From contig CM034388.1 of the NCBI GenBank assembly GCA_019925095.2, positions 31,750,934 through 31,814,933 on the forward strand: a stretch of 64,000 nt of DNA, read 5' to 3'. Below are positions 20,412 through 31,400 of this stretch, in pieces. The notes under the pieces are model-generated. The model had not been told where the DNA came from. It saw nothing but the letters and a program-made list of their open reading frames with translations, and did not search any database. Positions within the stretch are counted from its first letter, which is position 1; the number at the start of each line of letters is the position of its first letter. The position numbers and the translations under genes are program-made. Source of the stretch: Dendrolimus kikuchii. Its lineage: Eukaryota > Arthropoda > Insecta > Lepidoptera > Lasiocampidae.

Positions 20412-20923
20412 CAGTTTAAACTCTATGTAACGTCACTCTATTTAACGACAAACTCCCTTAACCATCGAAATCAGTTGGCTTTGATTGGTTTAGCTTGTCT
20501 TCCATACAGTGATACTCTCAATAACAAGAACAATTACGTAATAAAAACTACCTTTTAAGTTGCCAAAATTAGTAAAAACTCCGCAGTTGTGTATGTTCTT
20601 TTATCGCTTTATTATCCTAGCCCTTAATAAACTCGACTGTCGGCATCATGCATACCTAAATTTCTAAGAAATCCCAAAAAACCGTATTTTTTAAATACTT
20701 TCTTTACAACTAGATGGTAACCACTTGCCATCAAGTGGAACCGTCTGCCACATATGCCTCAATATCGCAAGATATGAATAAAATAAGTTAAAAAAATACA
20801 ACAAAATTACTGGTGCAGCAAAAGACGTCAGACAAAAATAACAGACCTCTCCATTTAACGACAACTCTCTATGACGCCATAAAATGCAGTCACTTCAGTG
20901 TCGTTATATAGAGTTTACACTGT
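20412..20923. mobile_element. Tigger/pogo-like TIR element, copy 1
   Basis: Ends CAGTTTAAACTCTATGTAACG and CGTTATATAGAGTTTACACTG are inverted repeats, flanked on both sides by TA (20410-20411, 20924-20925). No transposase ORF, so nonautonomous. A second copy is at 39878-40348. Confidence 0.8.
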
Positions 20924-21044
20924 ATAACGTATTTTCGAGTAGAAAGACAAAACATGATATTATCTATAACTATGGTCTATAATCACTATCACATTGGCTA
21001 GGTTCACTGCGCAAAGCAATCACTACAAGATTTGTGCGGAGAAC

Positions 21045-21526
21045 TATATTTTGGTACCTACGCTCACGTATGGAAGCGAGAGTTGGGTATGGAAGAGAGA
21101 GCATGAAAGTAGAGTAAACGCGGTCGAGATGCGAGCACTGCGCAAAATCGGCGGAGTGACGCTCGCGGACCGCGTTCGTAATACCGAAGTAAGAAAGAGA
21201 GTTGCTCTGAAAGAGAGTGTCGGGGTGAAGGTAAGGAAAGGAATGCTCCGGTGGTTCGGGCATGTGGAAAGAATGACTAAACAGATATACAATGCAAAAG
21301 TGGATTGATGCAGAAGTCGTGGAAGGCCACGACACACCTTACATGATCAAATTGATCGTGTACTAGCAGAAGGTGATGTCAGGAGCCTTAAGAACAGACG
21401 AGCGTACATGACAAGAGTTATGAACGTCAAAGAAGCAAATGAGGTTTGTAACAATAGGCCTAAATGGCGCTCTGTTGTTCGTGCCTACCCCGCAAGGGAA
21501 CTGGCGTGAAGTTATGTATGTATGTA
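21045..21526 (+). mobile_element. LINE-T fragment T11 (long)
   Basis: Begins near TTGGTACCTACGCTCACGTA. Encodes YGSESWVWKREHESRVNAVE, MRALRKIGGVTLADRV and the rest of the C-terminus with one stop, then the TATG tail. Among the longest copies here. Confidence 0.87.
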
Positions 21527-21764
21527 TTATGTTTTCTATTGGAGTGATGCTACGAGGATGTAAGTTTTATTTAATAACTGTAAATCCAAGGAAATTAATA
21601 AAGTTTAATCATCCAACGACAATAAAAGACGGACAATCTTTCAAAATTTTTTTAATAATTAAAATAAGTAGGTTTCGTTCAATTATTATCTAATACACAT
21701 ACGTCATACTCATACGTGTTCAATAAAATTTGTTAAGACCCAAGCGATTCTTTTATATTAGACT

Positions 21765-21965
21765 AGAGGTCCCGGCAGACGTCCTGCCCTGAAAAAATAG
21801 AAATCTATTACCCGATCCCAGCGCTACCTGACGGTTCCAATTGTGAATCTAAACCATCCGGGGACCCAATCAAACACACACAATTTTTTTTTATCAAAAT
21901 CGGTAAAGTCATTCTCAAGTTATGCACATTTCTACGATTCATTTTTATTTGTATAGATAGATTAT
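21765..21965. repeat. RepE copy 2
   Basis: AGGTCCCGGCAGACGTCCTG through CAGCGCTACCTGACGGTTCC, short diverged copy. Confidence 0.55.
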
Positions 21966-21985
21966 AAATAGTTCAAACAATTATT

Positions 21986-22236
21986 TGACGGCCTCTATAG
22001 TTGAGTGAGCTAAGTCTTTGCCGATCAATTTCACTACAACGCACGCAGAGACTCCGGGTTCGATTCCCTGGCATGGTCAATTTTGTAATCGAACTTTCCA
22101 TTATTTACTCTGGTCTGAGCGTCTGGGATCGGCTCTAGAGTGATCTGTTGTATATTACCCATAAACACAAGCACAACTTGCTTACCTAGAGGATGTACAA
22201 TGTGTGTGTCTGCTGATTATTGTAATGCAAACATAA
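21986..22236 (+). mobile_element. tRNA-derived SINE, type 1, copy 2
   Basis: GGCCTCTATAGTTGAGTGAG, B box GGGTTCGATTCC near 22059 and the TGTGTGTCTGCTGATTATTG end. Lies just downstream of gene B. Confidence 0.78.
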
Positions 22237-22303
22237 TACCTGACTAAATAAATGACAACTTTTAAACATTGTAAATTACAATAATTGATGAGTTTTTTCG
22301 CAC

Positions 22304-22309
22304 TTTATT
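22304..22309 (-). terminator. Poly(A) signal AATAAA of gene B
   Basis: A canonical AATAAA hexamer on the minus strand starts about 20 bases after the gene B stop codon, implying a very short 3' UTR. Assigned by position only. Confidence 0.6.
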
Positions 22310-22330
22310 TGTATTAAGGTTAAGTGGAGG

Positions 22331-22489
22331 TCACGTGGTTTGCTTTTTCTTCCCGATGTTTTCTGCTTCTTCGAATGTGTCAGGTAACTTGGTCCCGAGG
22401 GTCTCGGGCGTCGTGAAGATCAACGCGCCAGACAATAACGCAAAACTGCCGAAGAGTACTGACGGGAAGGGTTCCCATACTTCCTGAGC
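22331..22489 (-). CDS. Gene B exon 6 (TM12 and C-terminus, stop)
   Basis: Acceptor TTTCAG. Encodes AQEVWEPFPSVLFGSFALL, PETLGTKLPDT and the basic tail KKKQTT, then TGA at 22331-22333. Confidence 0.93.
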   Translation of the reverse strand, partial: AQEVWEPFPSVLFGSFALLSGALIFTTPETLGTKLPDTFEEAENIGKKKQTT

Positions 22490-25400
22490 CTGAAATAAAT
22501 TACGACTTGAAGATCTGCATATGCTTATGATACTAAAGCCTTCTTGGTCTGGCTTTAGAGACCAAAAAAAAACAATAGATGATATCATTCCATGCTGTAG
22601 ATATAAGACTAAATTCAGTGCTAAGGTAGGTGTATTAGATACATTTATATATTATCACAGTTACCTCCATGTCTTAAGTAGATATGTACAGAAATACCCC
22701 GTTGCGATATTCAAAAGTTTTTGTTCAAACTCGCTGTGTTGGAACTTTTTAGAATGTATTATTTTTCATAATTTAAATTTATATGTAATATCATTTCTTT
22801 GTTTTTTGTTTATGTCACTTGTAAGAAAATTTTCCTAAGAGCAAGTCAAATATAATGTTTTAGAAGCGAATTTTATTTATTTACGTTTTTGCTAATAAAT
22901 TTATAATACATAAAAAAATAATCTGTAACACGCTGGATAATATTTTTAAAGAACATACATGTAAGTTAAAATTAAAATCTATTTTCTACTTGTACTCTGC
23001 TTCACAACGTGTTGAAGAAGTGGCAGAAAACACCCCTGCAATACGTCTGGCTAAAGACTTTTTTACTTCATATTTGTACGTCTCAAACTTTATTTTAATT
23101 ATAGATTCATACTTTATACATGTCATACAATTTTTTTTTCGAATAATTTATAGAATTGTAGTATTACTCGACAACAAAAAAATGCGTCATAATAATGATA
23201 AAACATACAAAAGAGTGCATTTTTATAAATTCCTAACTGCATTTTATTATGCCTATCTGAATACATTTCCTGCGATTTTGGCTTACTCGTGCGGCTCAAT
23301 CCCTTCGCCACTTCATAATGTAAACGAAGGGTTAGGTTTTATTGACGAAACTTTGAAATTCCAATCACATTATAGTACTTGTCATTTTTACTATGGTCTC
23401 ATTTGGGTTGTGCGCCTGATAAAATTTAATAGCAATATGTCTCTTGTATGTATTCATTGGGAATAATAATCAGGCGTGACAGTTACTATAATTTTATACG
23501 TACACAAATTAATTTTATAAATAAAGCGTTATATATACATGGCTGTATCTGTATAATTTTAATTTATTAAGGACAACGGAGAGAACGCACAGTATAACTA
23601 CTTATCTATATAAATGAATATGGAGTATATGAGGAATCATCTCCCGTTCGTTATTGCTTGGAACTATCTGCAACCTACAGGTATAATATACAAAAACAAG
23701 GGAATTATAGTAGACTTACAAAAGCTGGAGTAAGAGGTGCAGTAATGGAGCCCAATCTTCCAATCATAGAAGAGAACGCAAACAAGTTGTGCCGGTATTT
23801 AGTTGGATACAGCTCTGCCGTGTACACATAGACAGATGTCATCACTATGGCAATGCAATACTTGCCCAGAAGGAATAGCGCCAGAGATAGAGCGTCGTTG
23901 CCTGTAGATAGAATAAAATATAATGATTGATTGCCAAAAATATATGTAGAGTATAAATAAGGTCTGATGTTATTGTAGTATTAATACATTTGGCCTCATT
24001 AGGCGTGCAATATTAAAATATCATCAACATGTCAATATTATACAATAAGAATCAGTGGCGTAGCTTGCCTTAGATGGGCCCTGTATCAAAATGTGTTGGG
24101 GGGCCCAAAGGGAAGATAAAGTTTTTGATAAAAGAAACAAAACATGCTCGAATTGAGTTTTAATAATTATATATTGGTCTGAAAGAGAGTGTCGGGGTGA
24201 AGGTAAGGAATGGAATGCATGATGAAACAATGACAAAACAGATATACAATGCAAAAGTGGATGGATGCAGAAGTCGTGGAAGACCACGACACACCTTCCA
24301 TGATCAAATTGATCGTATACAAGCAGAGGGTGATGTCAGGAACCTTGAGAACAGACGAGCGTGCATGACAAGAGCTATGAACGTCAAAGAAGCGAGTGAG
24401 GTGTGTAAGAATAAGCCTGGAACTGGCGTGAAGCTATGTATGTATGTATGTATATATTGAATATAAGTTACTAAGTTATTACTTATAATACTTAATGCTC
24501 CTAGGAGCTAAGTTAGGTAAACAATTTAAATTAAAAATAACTTTTCTCGCCTTTTTTCGGCAAGCTTATTTATGAAATCATCCATAGCTGAAGACGATTT
24601 CAGTTTTTCTAGATTTTCTGCCTTTATCCACAATAATGACAAGTCTGATAGCCGTTCCTGTTGGCCCAGCAGTTATTCTCAAAAATGGTATTAATCTATA
24701 AAAGATTGTGGATTTTTCTGGGAACATTTGCTTACACACTTTCGGGGCCCCTATAGCCTGGGGACTCCGTATCATTGATACGGCTGATACGGCGGCAGCT
24801 ACGCCCCTGATAAGAATGGTCATAAAAACAAGAATAGAAATTACAATCATATTATAATTTTGTCATGTTTATATTTTTAATTGGGTATGGAAGAGAGAGC
24901 ATGAAAGTAGAGTAAACGCGGTTGAGATGCGAGCACTGCGCAAAATCTGCGGAGTGACGCTCGCGGACCGCGTTCGTAATACCGAAGTAAGACAGAGAGT
25001 TGCTCTGAAAGAGAGTGTCGGGGTGAAGGTAAGGAAAGGAATGCTCCGGTGGTTCGGGCATGTGGAAAGAATGCATGATGAAAGTATGACTAAACAGATA
25101 TACAATGCAAAAGTGGATGGATGCAGAAGTCGTGGAAGGCCACGACACACCTTCCATGAACGAATTGATCGTGCACTAGCAGAAGGTGATGTCAGGAGCC
25201 TTAAGAACAGACGAGCTTGCATGACAAGAGTTATGAATGTCAAAGAAGCAAGTGAGGTGTGTAAGAATGGGCCTAAATGGCGCTCTGTTGTTCGTGCCTA
25301 CCCCGCAACGGAACTGGCGTGAAGTTATGTATGTATGTATATTTTTAATATATGATTTTATTTGTCAAGTCTTGTCTTTGTCGTTCATATATTCACTAGC

Positions 25401-28400
25401 GTCCCCGGCAGACGTTGCCTGCTCTGAAAAATAAAAATCTAGGACCCGATCCCAGCGCCACCTACCGGTTCCAATTGTGGATTTAAACCATCCGGTGATC
25501 ACCCACTCAAACACAGGTGATTAGGAGGATTCTGGAACCCGATCTCAGCGCCACCTAACGGTTCCAACGGGATAAAGAGTATCCTATGTCCGTCTCCTGG
25601 TTCTAAGTTACCACCCCACCAATTTTCATCCCAATCGGTACAGCCGTTCTTGAGTTATAAATAGTGTAACTAACACGACTTTCTTTTATATATATATAGA
25701 CTTACTTGTATAGTAACTTTTATTAGACAAAATTGTCTTTTGAGACTTTTTAAATGGGAATAGGCGCTGTGCTCTTAGCGTCTTTTTTTTTATTGTTCAG
25801 CAGACAGACAGACGCCCCACTGGATGGAAAGCGGTTACCATCATCTATGGACATTTGCAACAGCAAAGGTGCTACAAATGGGCTGCTGCCCTCTTAAGGG
25901 AGACTGGAACCTGGTCACTAAAGCCGGAACACAACACAAGGTTGTTATGGAACGGAAAAAGAATACCAAGTCCTGCGGCCGAGAGGCCTGTCGTAATAGA
26001 TGACCAAACAAGCCACAGCTAGATAGTTGGGTATTTGCCCGGCTGGATGGCTACCGCCCCTGATCTAGAGTATGCCGCCAAAACAAACTTGAGATGTGTT
26101 CCGGCATTAGTGACCAGGTTCCAGTTTCTCCTTTGAGGCCGGCAGCACATTGGTATTGCTAATGCCCTTAGGCGAACGTAACCACTTTCCATCATAGTTG
26201 GGCCGTCAGCCTGTCTGCAGTGCTTAAGCAATAAAAAAAGGTGGGCTGTCAGCCGATTTGTTCTACTCCAGAAATAAATTATTTCTTTTTTTAAATTTTT
26301 TATTGAAGTAGCTCAGCAGACAGACAGACGGCCCACTTGATGGAAATCGCCTAAAGACATTTGCAACACCAAAGGTGCTACAAATGCGCTGCTGCTCTCT
26401 TAAGGGAGACTGGAACCTGATCACAAATGCCAGAACACAACTCAAGGTTGTTATGGCGACATGCTTTAGACCAGGGGTGGTCGCCATCCAGTCGGGCAAA
26501 TACCCTACCACCTGGCTTTCTGGAAGTTTGTATTACAGGTGCCATGCAGGAAATACTTTGGTTCATCATGGCTGTCTTTGAAGATGCCGTCTATTACAAT
26601 CAACGACATGGGAAAGCTGATGAAATAAGTCCGGATTATTCTTAACGAACACTGCAGTTTCAAAAATATACAACAATGATATTGTAAGAAATTTATATTT
26701 TTTTAAAAAGGTTTGCATGAGTCCGTTTGTTTAAGATTAAACATGGTTCTTATACATCGTTTTTAGTGTTTAAATACTTTATCGACATCTGTGGAGTTGC
26801 CCCAGTATATTCCGTATCATATGTTTAACATAGAATATAATAATAATCGGCAGACAAACACATACATACATAACTTCACGCCAGTTCCCTTGCGGGGTAG
26901 GCATGAACAACAGAGTGCCATTTAGGCTTATTCTTACACACCTCACTTGTCTCTTTGACATTCATAACTCTTGTCATGCAAGCTCGTCTGTTCTTAAGGC
27001 TCCTGACATCACCTTCTGCTAGTACAGACAAACACACACATTGTATATCCCCAAATTAAGCAAGTTACGCTTGTGTTATGGGTAATATACAACGGACTAC
27101 TCTGGGGCCGATCCCAGACACCCAGACCATAGTAAATAACGGAGAAAATACCTTTCCGAAATTTACTATACCAGGAATCGAACCCGGAGCTTCTACGTTG
27201 CAGTGAATTAGGCCGGCAAAGGCTTATCCCGCTCAACCACAGAGGCCGTCAAATATATTATAGATATAATAACGGTAAAGTTAGAAATAGTCTATTACAC
27301 ATTCACTCTCTGCCTAGCAGACATTAATCCACTCCTTTGCAAAACTATATAGCTCTTTAATCTAGTCTACTTTTTGCGATTCTCAATGCATTTTATCAAT
27401 ATACTAGCTGGCATTAAGATATTTCCATTACAAAGAATGTATAACCTTAAGAACCATAACTAAAAGCAGAAATGCGAAATTCAATTACCTTCAGGCATAA
27501 ATGCAAACGCAAACTGGCAAGCGGCACACAACCAATACGCCCCGATCAGTACTGGCTTCCTTCCTATCCGGTCCAAAAGGAGAATTGCTGTCCAATAGCC
27601 AGGGATCTCAACAGCGGCGACCGCAATGTAATTCAGATATCTATTGCCTGACATATTCACGGAGTTGATTGACATGCCGTAATATACAAGAGTGTTGGTA
27701 ATCCACCATATCGGGGATACTAAACACCGAGATAGTATCACTCGGGACCTCAGGACCTGGATGGGCAACCATGGTTCCTTGACCACTTCTTTGTTTTTAT
27801 CAGCTTCTGCTGTAGCCCTTAGTGCTTCCAGAGACTTCTCGGAGAGCATTTTATTGTTCCTCTTGGCCACTTTTTTGAGTATAGCTTCGGATTCTTCATA
27901 ACGACCTTTACTCATCAACCAGCGCACTGACTCAGACAGAATCCAGAAGTAGGAGACGACTAACAATTGTGGAGCATACAGGACTTGGGTCAGAGATCTC
28001 CAGGCGGGAACACCCCAGGCAATAAAACCAAGAACCACTTGTCCCAAAGCGAACATGGTTGATACGGTAGCACCGGCGACGACTCTGTATTTGGGTCCAA
28101 CAAGCTCCGTCACTGCAAATAAATAAAATAACGTGTGTAGTGGTAGTACTTATATATCTGTCACTACCTAATTTGGGTAATTACCTTCTTAGCATACTTA
28201 CCCAAAATATAGCATGAGGAATAAGCTCCAGCACCAAGTGTAGACTCAATCACTTCCAAGGCAAGGAACCACTCGTAGCTGTTGACAAAGGATCGAACAA
28301 GACCTATCCAGCCAGTATTGAACGCGTTAATGGTGAGGGCCACCCGCCTGCCCCACCTGTCAGAGATGTACCCGGTGATAGGGAGAACCAGGAGAGTTCC

Positions 28401-31400
28401 GATGGTCCTGATGGACCCAATCTGGGAGCGACGCCATTCGTCGCAAGCCAAGTCGAACTAAATGTTGTAAATAAAACAATTCACTTTATAATATTATAAC
28501 CTCAACATCTTATCAATATTTTAAAGTGCAAGTGCATGATGAAAGAATGACTAAACAGATATACAATGCAAAAGTGGATGGTTGCAGAAGTCGTGGAAGG
28601 CCACGATACACCTTCCATGATCAAATTGATCGTATACTAGCAGAAGGTGATATCAGGAGCCTTAAGAACAGACTAGCGTGCATGACAAGAGCTATGAATG
28701 TCAAAGAAGCAAGTGAGGTGTGTAAGAATAAGCCTAAATGGCGCTCTGTTGTTCGTGCCTACCCCGCAAGGGAACTGGCGTGAAGTTATGTATGTATGAA
28801 TGTAAAGTGCAAGTCAACGGTATACTTGTAAAGAGTTAATAGAAACAAGAGAAGAATTAGTAAGAGTTATAACACTAACAATTTCACAACGAATTTCTTA
28901 GAGAGCATGATAGAAGTTCAGATGAGTGGCCTGAAGTAGTAACAGTTCTATTCAGTAGAGGTTAGATAATATTCGGTTTATTATTTCTTATTTTACGTAG
29001 TATTCAAAATATTACAAAATTATCATGAATTTAATATAAATTTTATTTTGAACAACACCAATACAATGATAATGAAAGTAATTTATCTGTAATTGCAGAT
29101 ATGATACAAGTAATTATCATTTATTCTTAATCATAATCTATCATTACATGAGCCGAGGGTTATTCTGATAAATAAACGTACATTTAAGGGATTAATAGAA
29201 ATTTGAAATCCCTGGACCCTAAAGTAATACAAGGTCCTACTATAAAACCAGTATATTGTAAAACTGCGTTTCTGTAACTAGAGAAAGTCTTTAGAAACAA
29301 ACAAGACAGATGTAATATCTATTATGAAAGATTCATTTTCAACTTTAAAAAGTCTTAAACGCTTAGTGTGTGATTAAGACCACACGACATCAGCTAAAAC
29401 TTCATCAAGACGAGTAACGCAGTAACGCGTTGCCTATATCTCTCTCGCTCCCTAAGACGACTCGGGCCGACTTCTCCCGAACGAACGTTATATAGCCGAA
29501 CGTGACGGCTCAGTCACATACAATAACCACAAAGCAGAATGCTCAGCGCGCCTAAAGAAGTTTTCACTTCAACAGATGCAAAGACAACTTGTAAAGAAGT
29601 AGAAGTTTATCTAGGAGTTGAAATTACAAATGAGACTGATATTGATTGTTGCAACGCTGATGAACAAGTGAAAGAAAACTCACATCATAGACGACGCTCA
29701 GTTGGTTCTCATAAACATAAGACTGGCACTCCACCGTCCTTGAAGTATCGAACAGAGTTGCTGGGCAAGTGCCCTCCTGAACTGGCACTTGATTAGTGCT
29801 GTTGTCATATTTTTCGCAGCTCCCGAAAGAAGTTTCGCTGGTGCCAGGAATTGCATTCAGGACCCAAGACGGGGCGTATTCTGGATTTTCGCCGTCACAT
29901 TGTGGGATGAGGCATCTGGTTAGAAATATTATTGTTAAAATTCATCATTAAAATACAAGTTTCTTTACCTTAGAAGGATATTATATCGTCGTCAGTGAAA
30001 TGTCTAATCGCCATTTTGATAGTTGACCTTCTTCATTCAGTACCAATTGCTACATAGCCCCGTTCAAATTTCAAATTCAAATGTACATACATACATACAT
30101 ACATAAATTCACGCCAGTTCCCTTGCGGGGTAAGCACGAACAACAGAGTGCCATTTAGGCTTATTCTTACACACCTCACTTGCCTCTTTGACATTCATAA
30201 CTCTTGTCATGCAAGCTCGTATGTTCTTAAGGCTCCTGACATCACCTTCTGCTAGTACACGATCAATTTGATCATGGAAGGTGTGTCGTGGCCTTCCACG
30301 ATTTAATCATCTATCCACTTTTGCATTGTATATCTGTTTAGTCATTCTTTCATCATGCATTCTTTCCACATGCCCGAACCACCGGAGCATTCCTTTCCTT
30401 ACCTTCACCCCGACACTCTCTTTCAGACCAACTCTCTTTCTTACTTCGGTATTACGAAGTAATAAATTCAAATGTATTTATTCAAAATAAGTTCCACTGG
30501 AGAACACTTTTTAAAGGTCATACGTGTAAGTCAAAATTTAATTCTACTTCCTATTCTATATATACCGCCTCGCAATGTGTTATCGCTGTTCAAAGGAGAA
30601 GAAGCGACAAGAAACTCCTCAGCAACACGTCTAGCTAAAAATATTTTGTCTGTTGTGTTGTCTGTTTTTTTACATATAGAAGTTGTATTATAATTACTTT
30701 TCAAAGAATGAATTCTTCAGTTCATTCTTCAGCCTGTTTACTATTCAATGTATGTTTTCATACTTCAAATTAAGTGTTTGTTCTTTGTGAATTACAAGTT
30801 ACATACTTATCGGGTTTAACTATATTAATTTAACTGTTATATGGAAATTTCATGAGGTCAAATTGTGGTTTAATATAGCCTGCGTATAAGTGCCGAATCT
30901 AATAAAAGCGACCCGACAATTATATTCTTAATGTATTATAAATAATTCTTAATGTAAAAATGTCGCAGAACATGAAAATCGACCGTGAATCTATTGATTA
31001 CAACGCCATTGATAATAGGAAAGCGCCCAGCTGATGTTTTCAAGTTAATGATGATTTAAAACATAAACAAAAGATCAAAATAGAAAACAAAAATTTAATC
31101 GGAAGATAATTATGCCATACACAACGCGGTGCTGGTACCTACGCTCACGTATGGAAGCGAGAGTTGGGTATGGAAGAGAGAGCATGAAAGTAGAGTAAAC
31201 GCGGTCGAGATGCGAGCACTGCGCAAAATCTGCGGAGTGACGCTCGCGGACCGCGTTCGTAATACCGAAGTAAGAAAGAGAGTTGCTCTGAAAGAGAGTG
31301 TCGGGGTGAAGGTAAGGAAAGGAATGCTCCGGTGGTTCGGGCATGTGGAAAGAATGCATGATGAAAGAATGACTAAACAGATATACAATGCAAAAGTGGA

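Noticed and set aside
22990..23466. 158 aa ORF on the plus strand
   Set aside because: Begins within an eroded LINE-C fragment, has no domain, is AT-driven and lies in an intron of gene B.
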